Shown: positions 18,819 to 28,946, numbered from the stretch's first letter. The stretch is 64,000 nucleotides of DNA from a gamma proteobacterium HTCC2207 (GCA_905182855.1 CAJJDA010000009.1:1-64000); one strand, 5' to 3'. Numbers and translations are program-made. The notes: generated by a model not told the origin, from the letters alone.

Positions 18819-21645
18819 ATGGATACCATTCAGGTACGGGGCGCACGCACCCACAACCTTAAGAATATCGATATCGATATTCCTCGCGATAAATTAATTG
18901 TGATCACGGGCCTATCCGGCTCGGGGAAATCCTCGCTGGCATTTGATACGCTGTATGCTGAGGGTCAAAGACGCTATGTAGAGTCCCTTTCGACCTATGC
19001 GCGTCCAGTTCCTATCCATGATGGAAAAGCCCGATGTTGACCACGTGGAGGGCCTCTCTCCCGCTATTTCTATTGAGCAGAAATCTACCTCTCACAATCC
19101 CCGATCCACGGTTGGAACGATTACGGAGATCTATGACTACCTGCGCCTTTTGTTTGCTCGCGCAGGTGAGCCTCGCTGCCCAGATCATGACAGAGTGCTA
19201 AATGCTCAAACTGTAAGTCAGATGGTTGATCAGGTTATGGCGCTCCCAGAAGACACTAAGCTGATGCTACTTGCCCCTGTGGTTAAGGATCGCAAGGGCG
19301 AACATTTGCACCTGTTTGAAAGTATGCGTCGCCAGGGCTTCATACGCGCCCGCATTAATGGCCTAGTTTGCGATTTGGAAGAAACTCCGACACTGGATAA
19401 AAAGAAGAAGCACACTATCGAAATCGTTGTCGACCGTTTTAAGGTAAAAAGTGACATTGCATTGCGGCTGGCTGAGTCCTTCGAAACGGCCCTGACTCTG
19501 GCTGAAGGACTGGCCTCAATAAGTTATATGGAAGATAAACAGCCGGATCAGATATTTTCGGCGAAGTTTGCCTGCCCAATCTGTAATTACAGTCTCAACG
19601 AACTAGAGCCTCGACTTTTTTCGTTTAACAACCCAGCGGGCGCCTGCCCCACCTGCGATGGGCTTGGCGTACACCAGTTTTTTGATATTGACCGTGTTAT
19701 TAAACATCCTGAGGTATCTATTTCAGAGGGTGCGATTCGCGGTTGGGATCGACGAACCTTGTTTTACTACAATATGTTGACTAGTCTGGCTGAACATTAC
19801 AATTTCGATATTGATCAGCCTTGGGAAAAATTGTCAGCAATTCACCAACAAAAGATTTTGTTTGGCAGCGACGAGGAGGAAATTACCTTTAACTACGTCA
19901 ATGACCGCGGTACGGTGTTCCGTCGCGAGCATAAGTTTGAAGGCGTCATCAATAACATGGAACGTCGCTACCGCGAAACAGAGTCCAATTCGGTGCGCGA
20001 AGAACTCAACAAGTATATGGCAACCTCTAACTGCCCAGAATGCTCAGGTACACGCCTCCGCAAGTCTGCACGTCATGTCTTTATTGATAACCGCCGCATT
20101 GAAGATATCGTTAGCATGCCCGTCGGTGAATGCTGCGAGTATTTTGAAGCCCTAAACCTGCCTGGACGGCAAGGTGAGATTGCCGATAAGATCGTAAAGG
20201 AAATCCGCCAACGCTTTAACTTCTTAGTCGACGTGGGCCTTAATTACCTCTCATTGAGTCGCAGCGCCGACACTCTTTCAGGTGGCGAGGCTCAGCGTAT
20301 CAGGCTGGCCAGCCAAATCGGCGCTGGGCTTGTCGGCGTGATGTATATTTTGGACGAACCGTCCATTGGCCTACATCAACGTGATAATGAGAGACTATTA
20401 AAAACCCTAATCCACCTGCGCGATCTTGGCAATACTGTGATTGTGGTTGAGCATGATGAGGACGCGATCGCCGCCGCAGACCATGTTATTGATATAGGCC
20501 CAGGAGCCGGCATTCATGGTGGTGAGATTATCGCCCAGGGTACCGTCAAGCAGATTAAAGCTAACAAGAACTCAATTACAGGCCAGTTCTTATCGGGTGT
20601 GCGCGGCATAAAAATCCCTAAGGTTCGCAACAAGGGCAAAGGGAAGCTACTCAAGGTTACCGGCGCCTCCGGTAATAATTTACAAAATATCGACTTGGAG
20701 ATACCCCTAGGAGTTTTTACCTGTATTACAGGCGTATCAGGATCAGGCAAATCAACATTAATTAATGAAACACTCTATCCCGCCGCCGCAGTAGCCCTGA
20801 ATAAGGCGACGATTCTAAAGCCTGCCCCCCATACAAAAATTACCGGATTAAGTCATCTCGATAAGTGTATCGACATCAATCAGAGTCCCATTGGCCGCAC
20901 GCCTCGTTCTAATCCAGCCACCTACACGGGTATCTTCACCCCAGTGCGAGAAATCTTTGCTGGCACACAGGAAGCACGATCACGAGGCTACAATCCTGGT
21001 CGATTCAGTTTCAATGTAAAAGGCGGTCGCTGTGAGGCCTGTCAAGGCGATGGCGTCACCAAGGTGGAGATGCACTTTCTACCCGACATCTACGTACCTT
21101 GCGATGTCTGCAAGGGTAAACGCTATAACCGTGAGACCCTAGATATTCACTTTAAAGGTAAGAATATCCATCAGGTGCTAGCCATGACGATTGAGGATGC
21201 CCGTGAATTCTTTGACGCTATTCCTACCATCGCGCGCAAGCTTCAGACTCTAATTGATGTGGGCCTGTCCTATATCAGCCTGGGGCAGTCGGCAACTACT
21301 TTGTCGGGCGGTGAAGCTCAGCGTGTCAAGCTATCCAAAGAACTATCCAAGCGCGATACCGGAAAAACGCTTTACATACTAGACGAGCCAACCACTGGCC
21401 TACACTTTCATGATATTGAGCAGCTTTTAGCAGTGCTCCACCGTCTGCGTGACCACGGTAATACGGTGGTCGTGATTGAACATAACTTGGATGTGATTAA
21501 AACGGCTGACTGGGTTGTCGATCTTGGACCTGAAGGCGGTTCCGGTGGCGGATTGATAGTCGCAACCGGCACCCCAGAAGAAGTCGCTAAGGTTAAGGAA
21601 TCACATACGGGTCATTTTTTGAAAGGTATCTTGAAGGGTAAGTAG
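18819..21645 (+). CDS. uvrA: Excinuclease ABC subunit A (one frameshift)
   Basis: The damage-recognition ATPase of nucleotide excision repair. It has two ABC modules (Walker [13 protein letters not shown] and [13 protein letters not shown], each with an LSGGEAQR signature) and zinc-finger Cys pairs (CPIC...CPTCDG, CEAC...CDVC). The first 62 residues lie in one frame and the rest in another. At 19005-19006 one extra C (CGTCCAG for CGTCAG) breaks [16 protein letters not shown]. Removing it gives about 941 residues, the usual length. A sequencing error is the simplest reading. Confidence 0.93.
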
Positions 21646-21649
21646 AGCT

Positions 21650-22345
21650 CTAACCAGTGCGCCCCAGATAATCGGCAACCATTCTGTCGATTGCGTCCTG
21701 CTTGTATTCGCGCAGGCCACTGAGGATTAGGTTTTTGACGCCATGGCCGACGACCCTGCCTTGGTCCATAAAGCGGAACTGTAATTGAGCCTCACCGCGC
21801 TTGCCATCAACACGCAGACTGGTTCCAGCAAGTTCGACGGTCGGCTTTGTCAGCGTTAGCCTGTCTAGACGCAAAGACATTGAGTCATAGATTACTAGCG
21901 GTCGCTCGGGATTAATCATCACCTGCTCCTGCGCCATCAACGGTACCAGAATATGGGGAAAGTTTTGTCCCGAGAACAGCACATAGACTTTAACTAACTG
22001 CTCAATCAAACCCATATTAGCCACAGATTCACCGCCCCTACTGACCTCTAAGTAGCACTTACCACGCTGGTCAATAACACGAAAATGTTCACCTACCGCC
22101 GGTGGAAAACACAGCGCGGTATCTGCCGAAACCATGCCAGAAAAATTAAATGACATTTCCTTACTTAGTCCATATCGCTGTAATACAAGAGCAAATAGTA
22201 AGTCTCCTGGCACGCAAAAACGTTTACTGGCTGTGTCATGGATAGGATTGAAATCATTGCTCACCGACTTAGCAAAGTCGCTGCCCTGCTCAGCGCTGAT
22301 ACTGATACTGTCTTGATAGCTACTGTGGAATGACTGTAAAAACAT
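21650..22345 (-). CDS. DUF3581 family protein
   Basis: A 231-residue protein that I recognise as DUF3581, a gammaproteobacterial family of unknown function. The N-terminal block SAEQGSDFAKSVSNDFNPIHD followed by FCVPGDLLFALVLQRYGLS and FSGMVSADTAL resembles a MaoC/hot-dog arrangement in which N-P-I-H-D would bind an acyl group, so a role in acyl-thioester handling is plausible but unproven. It converges on uvrA with only four bases between them. Confidence 0.75.
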   Translation of the reverse strand: MFLQSFHSSYQDSISISAEQGSDFAKSVSNDFNPIHDTASKRFCVPGDLLFALVLQRYGLSKEMSFNFSGMVSADTALCFPPAVGEHFRVIDQRGKCYLEVSRGGESVANMGLIEQLVKVYVLFSGQNFPHILVPLMAQEQVMINPERPLVIYDSMSLRLDRLTLTKPTVELAGTSLRVDGKRGEAQLQFRFMDQGRVVGHGVKNLILSGLREYKQDAIDRMVADYLGRTG

Positions 22346-22391
22346 TATTGACTCTAGCCCTATGATCTAAATGCTGTTAAAACGAATCTCT

Positions 22392-22769
22392 TCAATCAAG
22401 TTCGGCTTCGAACTCTTCCAGAAGATCTAATGGCTCCATTTCCTGGCCTTCGAGCTCAGTATTCCAGTTAACGCCCACCATCAAAACGTCTGCATGCATG
22501 CCGGGAAGCCAGTCGTCGAGAAACTCTTCCAACTCAATAGCGACGGGCTTGTAGACATCCCAATCTCCGGTGCATAGCGCCTGCGCTAGACCCTCCGCAG
22601 ACCAAAATGGAATGACATCAATACTATCATTATCAATCGAACTGACCAGAGACCAGTTGCCCTCAGTATCCTGTAGACCCCAGACGCAGCCATTTTCGAG
22701 ACATTCAACCACTAAGCGGTCAAGGTTTTCTTGCAGGTCATCGGACAGAGGATCCATGATTGAGCTCAA
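22392..22769 (-). CDS. DUF2750 family protein
   Basis: A 125-residue acidic protein matching DUF2750: CVWGLQDTEGNWSL, then VIPFWSAEGLAQAL, then a segment with LEEFLDDWLPGM. The function is unknown. Its 5' end lies about 105 bases from the divergent truncated kinase gene, leaving no room for the kinase's usual membrane sensor. Confidence 0.75.
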   Translation of the reverse strand: MSSIMDPLSDDLQENLDRLVVECLENGCVWGLQDTEGNWSLVSSIDNDSIDVIPFWSAEGLAQALCTGDWDVYKPVAIELEEFLDDWLPGMHADVLMVGVNWNTELEGQEMEPLDLLEEFEAELD

Positions 22770-22874
22770 CTTATTATGGGTTTAGTCAAAGAGCGCCATA
22801 ATAACGCTTTTACGCCATCAAACCAAAGTGGCTAAGCGGGAACTGCCCATGAGTTAGGCACACCACTGAACACC

Positions 22875-23477
22875 ATGAAGCTTATTGTTGACGAGCTTAT
22901 CGCAGATACTAACCAGCCAGAGCCTGATCTAACGCTACTCAACCAGCAGATCGAAATCTGTAAAGCTACCTTAAAACGGCTGTTGATGACGGCGGAAGAA
23001 TCCCAGTCAAGTCAACATAAGCCAAGGCAGCTCCATATCTATTTTTCGGAGTTGGTGGAACGCTGGCAACTTATGCGACCCAGCCTAAACGCCAGTATAG
23101 AGATAGCAGATGCGCCGATGCTTGCTCTTTTCCATCCGACCATCGATCAGTCAATACTCAATCTTCTCAACAATGCTGCCGATGCTAGTCCTGAGAAAGT
23201 AGAGATTTCTATAGATTGGACCCGCGAAAACGTTACGCTCGATATTCGCGACTACGGCGCAGGACTAGATCCGTTAGCAGTTGATGAGCTTGGCAAACCC
23301 TTTGTGACCGATAAATCCAATGGACTTGGACTCGGGTTATTTCTCTCCCGAGCCACACTCACTCGCTATGGTGGTACGGTGAAATTGCAAAATACGGCAG
23401 GCGGAGGCACACATACCCAGATTGTTCTGCCACTGCAGTCTGCCGAGCACAACCCGTGGGGAGATGAATTAGAGTGA
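22875..23477 (+). CDS. RegB/PrrB-like sensor histidine kinase, N-terminally truncated
   Basis: As called, 200 residues: the end of the dimerisation helix (MKLIVDEL...) and the ATP-binding domain with N-box LLNNAADAS, G1 DYGAGLD and G2 NGLGLGLFLSRATL. The histidine box is encoded in the same frame just upstream (22848-22874: HELGTPLNT), typical of RegB/PrrB, but a TAA at 22833 interrupts the frame. An in-frame ATG exists at 22776. The six-helix sensor of RegB is absent because DUF2750 occupies the space. Either the gene is decayed, a base is wrong, or it is a short soluble kinase. The response regulator overlaps its stop. Confidence 0.7.
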   Translation: MKLIVDELIADTNQPEPDLTLLNQQIEICKATLKRLLMTAEESQSSQHKPRQLHIYFSELVERWQLMRPSLNASIEIADAPMLALFHPTIDQSILNLLNNAADASPEKVEISIDWTRENVTLDIRDYGAGLDPLAVDELGKPFVTDKSNGLGLGLFLSRATLTRYGGTVKLQNTAGGGTHTQIVLPLQSAEHNPWGDELE

Positions 23478-23998
23478 ACTATCTGGTTGTTGATGATGAT
23501 GCGGCATTCTGTGCTACGCTCGCTCGGGTGCTGACTCGGCGAGGCCATAAGGTAGTCACCGCAACTAATGGCGTTGACGCTGTTCGGCACTGCCAGCTCT
23601 CGACGATTGATAGAGCCATCCTAGATCTCAAATTGGATCGAGAGTCAGGCCTAGTGATACTCCAGCAACTTCGTTTAATACAACCCAACATCCAGACTGT
23701 TATCCTCACAGGTTATTCGAGCATTGCCACGGCAGTCGAAGCGATAAAGCTAGGCGCGATTAATTATCTCATTAAGCCCGCGTCCGCTGATGACATTGTG
23801 TCGTCATTTGAACAGGTCAAAGGCAGTGTCGAGGCAGAGGTACAAGAGGTTCCCCCATCGGTTAATAGGTTGGAGTGGGAGCATATCCAAAGAGTACTAA
23901 AAGAAAATAATGGCAACATATCAGGTACGGCGAGAAACCTAGGCATGCACCGCAGAACATTACAGAGAAAGTTACTGAAGAGGCCAGTCAAACAGTAG
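23474..23998 (+). CDS. regA: RegA/PrrA-like response regulator
   Basis: A 174-residue two-component regulator. The receiver domain holds the acidic pocket (VVDDDAAF), phosphorylation site Asp in AILDLKLDRESG, Thr in ILTGYSS and Lys in YLIKPAS. A short linker leads to a Fis-type helix-turn-helix (GNISGTARNLGMHRRTLQRKL). This is the RegA/PrrA/ActR layout, a redox-linked family controlling respiration and photosynthesis genes. The GTG start overlaps the kinase stop (GTGA), showing translational coupling. Its partner kinase is truncated, so the source of phosphate is uncertain. Confidence 0.87.
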   Translation: MNYLVVDDDAAFCATLARVLTRRGHKVVTATNGVDAVRHCQLSTIDRAILDLKLDRESGLVILQQLRLIQPNIQTVILTGYSSIATAVEAIKLGAINYLIKPASADDIVSSFEQVKGSVEAEVQEVPPSVNRLEWEHIQRVLKENNGNISGTARNLGMHRRTLQRKLLKRPVKQ

Positions 23999-24022
23999 CA
24001 CGCAGACAGAAGCCCTGAGACG

Positions 24023-24415
24023 CTAGTTGAGTACCCGGTAGCCACGACCTTTTAAACATCGTTTAACAATTCGGTCCTGCTCATGACGAGCACTCTTGTT
24101 ACCTTTCACCCCACCGACAACAGCGCCTGCACCGGCTCCCCGCTTTGCGCTGTCACTATTGCCCAGCACGGCACCCAGAACACCACCAACCACCCCGCCT
24201 TCCACGACACCTTCTGCGGTGCGTTGACCGACACTCACTTGCACCGCGTAGGCTTCGCAATCGGCAAGGTCAACCTCATAGCTGTAGGGGTCTACACCTA
24301 GGGTGTCCACAATGACTTCGTCAGGGGCGCCATACTGATAACCGCTACTGCAACCGACAAGCATTGATAACGCGGTAATAGATAAAATTGCTAAAGCTAA
24401 CTGATGATTTTTCAA
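24023..24415 (-). CDS. Glycine-zipper lipoprotein
   Basis: A 130-residue predicted lipoprotein: hydrophobic signal segment with lipobox LVGC (Cys about residue 22), then a mature domain with a glycine zipper (GVVEGGVVGGVLGAVLGN ... GAGAGAVVGG) that probably inserts in or packs on the outer membrane. Two further Cys (DLADCEAYA, KRCLKGRGY) could form a disulphide. The family resembles YMGG-like or Rick_17kDa-type proteins. The role is unknown. It converges on regA. Confidence 0.78.
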   Translation of the reverse strand: MKNHQLALAILSITALSMLVGCSSGYQYGAPDEVIVDTLGVDPYSYEVDLADCEAYAVQVSVGQRTAEGVVEGGVVGGVLGAVLGNSDSAKRGAGAGAVVGGVKGNKSARHEQDRIVKRCLKGRGYRVLN

Positions 24416-24524
24416 CTCTTACTCCATGATTAAAAAGGCTTACTCTATCAAACGTCAACCAAATGCTTCGGTTGACGCTGACGAGCAATGTCCAACAAGT
24501 CTCTATCATATCGAGCAAAGCGAC

Positions 24525-25376
24525 TTACTTGGTATTATTCATTATGCCTCGCACAGCCGCAGGAATATCCGCAGGCAGCACTATGAGCTTCGAGTTTTCA
24601 GACTTGGCCATACTTTTGATGGCCTCAATGTACTTTTCACCAAGCAGATACATGGCAGGCAGCTCTTTATCTTGAATAGCTTCATTGACCTTACTCAGTG
24701 CCGTCTTGGTAGCTTCAGCCAGCACTATTTGAGCTTCTGCATCTCGGCGCGAGGCTTCTAATCGACCGTCTGCCTCAAGAATTGCCGCGGTTTTTTCACC
24801 ATCGGCCCGAGTAACCGTGGCGCGACGTTGACGCTCCGCAGCAGCCTGCTCTTCCATCGCAGACTGCATGGTCCCTGATGGATTGATGTCCTGAATCTCT
24901 ACCGTTTTTAAAGTGATGCCCCAGTCTGCAATTTCTTCAGCAATGGAGGTCTTAAGTTTCGATTTAATCTGATCACGAGAAGACAACGCATCATCCAATG
25001 ACATTTCACCGACGATAGAACGCAGCGAGGTCTGTACTAATGTGCGAATTGCCAGCTCATAATTCTCAACTCCATAAACAGCTTTTTCCGGAGATAGTAT
25101 ATTAATGTAAGCGACCGCATTGGCAATGATTACCACATTATCTAAGGTGATCACTTCTTGCGAGGGAATATCCAATACAATATCTTTGGTCGTGGCTTTA
25201 AAGGCCACATCATCAACATAAGGAATAATAAGGTTGAGTCCGGGAACTAAGGTATTGTGATATTTCCCGAGCCGCTGAACGACCCATTTTGATCCCTGAG
25301 GCACCAGACGGACACCCTTAAATAGCGTCACCACGACCAACAATAAAACCGCACCGACTAGAATGATACCTTCCAT
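24525..25376 (-). CDS. qmcA: SPFH/Band 7 protein (slipin, QmcA-like)
   Basis: A 283-residue membrane-anchored stomatin-like protein: one N-terminal helix (residues 2-20), the SPFH domain (about 25-185, with VPQGSKWVVQRLGKY and VDDVAFKATTKDIVLD), and an Ala/Glu-rich coiled coil (about 185-250). Such proteins form ring assemblies linked to membrane microdomains and quality control. It follows an NfeD gene by 19 bases; slipin/NfeD pairs are a well-known unit. Confidence 0.88.
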   Translation of the reverse strand: MEGIILVGAVLLLVVVTLFKGVRLVPQGSKWVVQRLGKYHNTLVPGLNLIIPYVDDVAFKATTKDIVLDIPSQEVITLDNVVIIANAVAYINILSPEKAVYGVENYELAIRTLVQTSLRSIVGEMSLDDALSSRDQIKSKLKTSIAEEIADWGITLKTVEIQDINPSGTMQSAMEEQAAAERQRRATVTRADGEKTAAILEADGRLEASRRDAEAQIVLAEATKTALSKVNEAIQDKELPAMYLLGEKYIEAIKSMAKSENSKLIVLPADIPAAVRGIMNNTK

Positions 25377-25395
25377 TTTTTTCTCCCTGAGTAAG

Positions 25396-25848
25396 TTAAA
25401 CTATGCTGGCAACCACTAATACGGTGCCATTAATTGATTTGATGTACAGACGGTCGCCTAGTGCCACGCTGGTCTCGCAGGTGAATTGCCACTCGTCTTC
25501 ACCCAGTATTGGGGTGGTAAAACGTATTTTACCCGGGGTTCGCTCGGTTGGGAGTTTAATTACTTGACCCGCCTCACCAATAGCCGATACCTGCGCTAAT
25601 TCATCCATGTTATGGCTGCTTAATCTTGGCTTAAACACGATAAACCAGAGTACAGTAAAGGCTACCGAAGACAGGGTCCAGAGGAGCACTTGGATACTAA
25701 AACTGACATCTACAGCTAATGCGACAAGGCCCACAACTATGGCACCAAGGCCAAACCAAAGAATGGTAAAACTTGGTACAAATATCTCGCCAATAATCAG
25801 TAAAATGCCGAGCACTAGCCAGTGCCAGGCCAATAATTGAATATCCAT
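25396..25848 (-). CDS. NfeD family protein (short form)
   Basis: A 150-residue protein with four tightly spaced membrane helices in the first 75 residues and a C-terminal OB-fold domain (VIKLPTERTPGKIRFTTP onwards). It is the short NfeD class (E. coli YbbK-type partner), lacking the ClpP-like protease domain. Its partner slipin is the next gene downstream. Confidence 0.87.
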   Translation of the reverse strand: MDIQLLAWHWLVLGILLIIGEIFVPSFTILWFGLGAIVVGLVALAVDVSFSIQVLLWTLSSVAFTVLWFIVFKPRLSSHNMDELAQVSAIGEAGQVIKLPTERTPGKIRFTTPILGEDEWQFTCETSVALGDRLYIKSINGTVLVVASIV

Positions 25849-25886
25849 TTCTCAGTCCTTAATGATAAAAAAATCTAATAATAAGA

Positions 25887-26369
25887 TCAAAATCTGTCTT
25901 TGGGCCCAATATCTAAACGCATAACGAGCGCATCTTCGCAGCCATACTCAGTGCGATAATAATCTCTGCGCTCACCCACTTTTTGAAATCGTCTACTGGT
26001 ATAGAGACGAATAGCGGTAAAATTTGACACCCTGACTTCCAAATATAGTTTTAAAATCTCCGCGGGTAGAGTGCCAATACTGTGATCCAGTAAAAATGAT
26101 CCTAGACCCCGACCCTGAAACTCTGGCGCCACGGCGATGTTATGTATCTCGGCCTCATCGGCCGCGGTCGAGATCACAGTATACCCCAGGACCTGCAGCT
26201 CAGAAACCAACACCGCAGACTGATCAATACTCTGGTGAAATTGCGCTAGGCTCCAAGGATGAACTGAAGTTAGTGTCTCTATCGATACCACTGCATCGAG
26301 ATCATCTACCTGCAGACCCCTTATAGATAGATTATCAATCAGGTCACTAGTGTGACAGAAATCACTCAA
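25887..26369 (-). CDS. rimI: Ribosomal protein S18-alanine N-acetyltransferase
   Basis: A 160-residue GNAT acetyltransferase. The acetyl-CoA loop is QGRGLGSFLLDHSI, and the RimI-type segments SVHPWSLAQFHQSI and LEVRVSNFTAIRLYTSRRFQKVGERRDYY are clear. It acetylates the N-terminus of S18, whose gene lies at 40568-40795. The start overlaps the stop of the HolD-like gene by four bases, as in the E. coli holD-rimI pair. Confidence 0.92.
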   Translation of the reverse strand: MSDFCHTSDLIDNLSIRGLQVDDLDAVVSIETLTSVHPWSLAQFHQSIDQSAVLVSELQVLGYTVISTAADEAEIHNIAVAPEFQGRGLGSFLLDHSIGTLPAEILKLYLEVRVSNFTAIRLYTSRRFQKVGERRDYYRTEYGCEDALVMRLDIGPKDRF

Positions 26370-27163
26370 GATGGTTGTTGGTACTTATTCACAACCCTCA
26401 GCGGTGACAGATAACGAATCGTCTGCCATGCCTCACGCTTGCGCTGCGGCTGCGCAATCATGTCTGCAAGCGATGGCACAACTAAGGCGGTAACCTGATC
26501 ATAGATACTCACCTGACCATTGGTAACAGACGCCTGTTCCTCCGCCGACAGAAGCCACTCCGCGGCGCCAGCGCCCATCAATAATAATAATTTAGCTGAT
26601 TTACTATCAATTCTCGCTCTGATCAGGGTCCCTAAAAATTCCTTCGCCTCGACTATATCCCCTGTCGCATTAGGATAGGGAGGCCACTCGATAATATCCA
26701 TACTCGGCAACTGACCATTGCCCTGGCCCATCGCCAGCAAAATATTACCCAGCAATAGAATTTGTTCAGGATCTGGCAAGGCCTCATCTACAGAACCACA
26801 TACCAGCAGGTCGCCAGTCGGCTGCCAGAGAGAAAATTTGGCAGCAACATTGCTTAACGACTGTGGTTCAGTCACCGATATCTTAGCCCGGGGCAACTTA
26901 GGCTTAGTGTCAATATCGAATCCGCTAACCTTTGATGTCCTTTTAGCCGGCAGATCAATGCTGTTAGAGGCCGCACCCATTGACCTACCAATAGATTTTT
27001 CTGTCAGACCAGTCCTGTCTTCATCGACCGTGCCCAACACCAACCTAGCTGATTCTGCACCCTTCGCTGAGGCTTGGCCGATAGCCACCAAGGGCAAATC
27101 TTTGGAAACGTATTGGACAATACCCAGTCTTTGCAAATAGTGATTGTGTCGGGCCCCGCTCAT
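26366..27163 (-). CDS. holD: Putative DNA polymerase III psi subunit (HolD-like), elongated
   Basis: A 265-residue protein that I read as a divergent HolD. The N-terminal RHNHYLQRLGIVQYV parallels the E. coli psi peptide that docks the clamp loader; a middle stretch DEALPDPEQILLLGNILLAMG and the end VVPSLADMIAQPQRKREAWQTI also parallel psi. E. coli psi is only about 137 residues; here residues 35-105 look like a low-complexity, poorly conserved insert. Linkage to rimI supports the call, as does the psi partner holC at 49778. Similarity is weak, so another UDG-fold protein remains possible. The start overlaps the leuA stop (ATGA). Confidence 0.58.
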   Translation of the reverse strand: MSGARHNHYLQRLGIVQYVSKDLPLVAIGQASAKGAESARLVLGTVDEDRTGLTEKSIGRSMGAASNSIDLPAKRTSKVSGFDIDTKPKLPRAKISVTEPQSLSNVAAKFSLWQPTGDLLVCGSVDEALPDPEQILLLGNILLAMGQGNGQLPSMDIIEWPPYPNATGDIVEAKEFLGTLIRARIDSKSAKLLLLMGAGAAEWLLSAEEQASVTNGQVSIYDQVTALVVPSLADMIAQPQRKREAWQTIRYLSPLRVVNKYQQPS

Positions 27164-28722
27164 CAGACCCCGCCGAGTTGCGGATGCAAACGGCCCGGAT
27201 TACGCATCAGGGTCAGTGCATTCAGGTAAGCCTTAGCGCTAGCTAACAATATATCAGTATCGGCACCTTGGCCATTGATAATACGTCCATCTTTTTCCAA
27301 GCGCACTGTTACCTCGCCCTGGGAGTCCGTACCCTGAGTTACAGCATTTACCGAATATAACTGTAGGTTAGTTTCGCTGTTGACCAATATTTCAATAGCA
27401 TTGAAAATAGCGTCGACCGCGCCATCGCCATTAGCCTCCGCGCGATGGTCTTTGTCCTGATAACGGATACCAATTTTGGCATGGGGTAGCTGACCCGATT
27501 TCGATAACACTTCAAGATCAATCACCGTTAAGTCATCTGCGCCTGTGCCCAATTGCACGTCGGAAACCAAGGCCTGTAGATCTTCATCAAAGATCTCGCG
27601 TTTCTTATCTGCCAATTCTTTAAAGCGCACAAAAGCTTGATTAAATTCCTCTTTACTATCAAAGCTAATACCGAGCTCCTCCAACCTCGCACCAAAAGCT
27701 GCGCGGCCAGATAACTTGCCCAGAGATAATTTATTGGTGCTCCAGCCCACATCTTCAGCTTTCATAATTTCATAGGTTTCACGAAACTTAAGAATACCAT
27801 CCTGATGAATTCCTGACTCATGGGCGAACGCGTTGGCCCCAACTATCGCCTTATTTGGCTGTACCGGAAATCCCGTAATACTGGACACTAATCTTGATGT
27901 TGGCACTATGTGCACTGGGTCGATTCTTGTCTCAACTGGGAATATGTCTCGACGCGTACGAATAGCCATTACCAACTCCTCCAATGAGGCATTACCCGCT
28001 CGCTCGCCCAACCCATTAATTGTACATTCAACCTGTCGGGCGCCGTTCTGAACAGCGGCCAGACTATTGGCAACCGCCAAACCCAAATCATTGTGGCAAT
28101 GCACTGAAAAAATGGCTTTGTCGGCATTGGGCACAGTATTCATCAGGCGCTTGATCATTGCGCCGTATTCGATAGGGTCTGAGTAGCCCACCGTATCCGG
28201 GAAGTTAATGGTGCGAGCACCAGCATCGATTACCGCCTCAGTAATCCGACACATAAACTCAAACTCTGAACGACTGGCATCTTCAAGAGAAAATTCAACA
28301 TCATCAATCAGATCACGAGCTATTTTGACCGCGCCCACGGCCTGAGCAAGCACTTGCTCTGGCGCCATCTGTAGCTTGTGTTTCATATGAATGGGAGAGG
28401 TGGCGATAAATGTGTGAATGCGTCCGGCATTAGCGCCTTTTAAGGCTTCTGCGGCACGCTCAATATCCACCGAAATGGCACGAGAAAGGCTGCAAATACG
28501 ACTCTCGGTTACCGTATTAGCTATCGCTTTCACGGATTCAAAGTCACCCTGACTGGAAATCGCAAAGCCGGCTTCAATCACGTCGACACGCATTTTTTCT
28601 AGGGCTTTGGCAATACGGATCTTCTCATCTTTGGTCATGGACGCGCCAGGGCTCTGCTCGCCATCGCGCAATGTGGTATCAAAAATGATTAGCTTTTCTT
28701 TAGGCTGCTCTTTGGTATTCAT
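27163..28722 (-). CDS. leuA: 2-isopropylmalate synthase
   Basis: A 519-residue enzyme condensing acetyl-CoA with 2-oxoisovalerate, the first step of leucine synthesis. The N-terminal TIM barrel has [14 protein letters not shown] and metal-binding [15 protein letters not shown]; the C-terminal allosteric domain (about 390-510) binds leucine for feedback inhibition. Length matches the E. coli type. A leader peptide and attenuator lie upstream. leuBCD are not in this window; rimI and the HolD-like gene follow with overlapping ends. Confidence 0.96.
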   Translation of the reverse strand: MNTKEQPKEKLIIFDTTLRDGEQSPGASMTKDEKIRIAKALEKMRVDVIEAGFAISSQGDFESVKAIANTVTESRICSLSRAISVDIERAAEALKGANAGRIHTFIATSPIHMKHKLQMAPEQVLAQAVGAVKIARDLIDDVEFSLEDASRSEFEFMCRITEAVIDAGARTINFPDTVGYSDPIEYGAMIKRLMNTVPNADKAIFSVHCHNDLGLAVANSLAAVQNGARQVECTINGLGERAGNASLEELVMAIRTRRDIFPVETRIDPVHIVPTSRLVSSITGFPVQPNKAIVGANAFAHESGIHQDGILKFRETYEIMKAEDVGWSTNKLSLGKLSGRAAFGARLEELGISFDSKEEFNQAFVRFKELADKKREIFDEDLQALVSDVQLGTGADDLTVIDLEVLSKSGQLPHAKIGIRYQDKDHRAEANGDGAVDAIFNAIEILVNSETNLQLYSVNAVTQGTDSQGEVTVRLEKDGRIINGQGADTDILLASAKAYLNALTLMRNPGRLHPQLGGV

Positions 28723-28742
28723 GTTATCTACTCTTCCTCATG

Positions 28743-28795
28743 GGAGCCATACTGATTACTCAGGCTCCATTGTAAAACGGATCTACCCCAAGGGG
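28743..28795 (-). promoter_or_regulatory. Attenuator hairpins in front of leuA
   Basis: On the minus strand CCCC (28795-28792) and GGGG (28789-28786) with flanking CTA/TAG form a hairpin, followed after ten bases by TTTT (28777-28774): a terminator with a weak U-tract. The GGGG just after the leader stop codon (28859-28856) can instead pair with the CCCC arm, and can also pair with the CCC proline codon of the leader. This gives the 1:2 / 2:3 / 3:4 choices of classic attenuation. A further hairpin, GGAGCC to GGCTCC (28768-28743), sits just before the leuA ribosome-binding site. Confidence 0.55.
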
Positions 28796-28859
28796 ATAGA
28801 ATATCATTGCAACTGATGCAATGAGCGAAATTTGGATGAGGTATAACAATAGATGCCCC

Positions 28860-28946
28860 TCAGGGCAGGAGAAGAAGTAATCCACGCACGCAAACAGCAG
28901 TCTTCAGACTGATATTCGCCGCAATACTCTGTAAAAGATTATTCAT
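28860..28946 (-). CDS. leuL: Leucine leader peptide (attenuation)
   Basis: A 28-codon open frame between pssA and leuA that ends in GLLLLLP, using five consecutive leucine codons (TTA CTT CTT CTC CTG), proline and TGA. This is the form of a leuA leader peptide: a ribosome stalled for charged leucyl-tRNA would cover the codon run and bias the RNA folds behind it. The ATG at 28946 lacks a strong ribosome-binding site; an in-frame ATG nine bases upstream is an alternative. A perfect palindrome GAATGCATTC (28948-28957) overlaps that alternative start. Confidence 0.75.
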   Translation of the reverse strand: MNNLLQSIAANISLKTAVCVRGLLLLLP

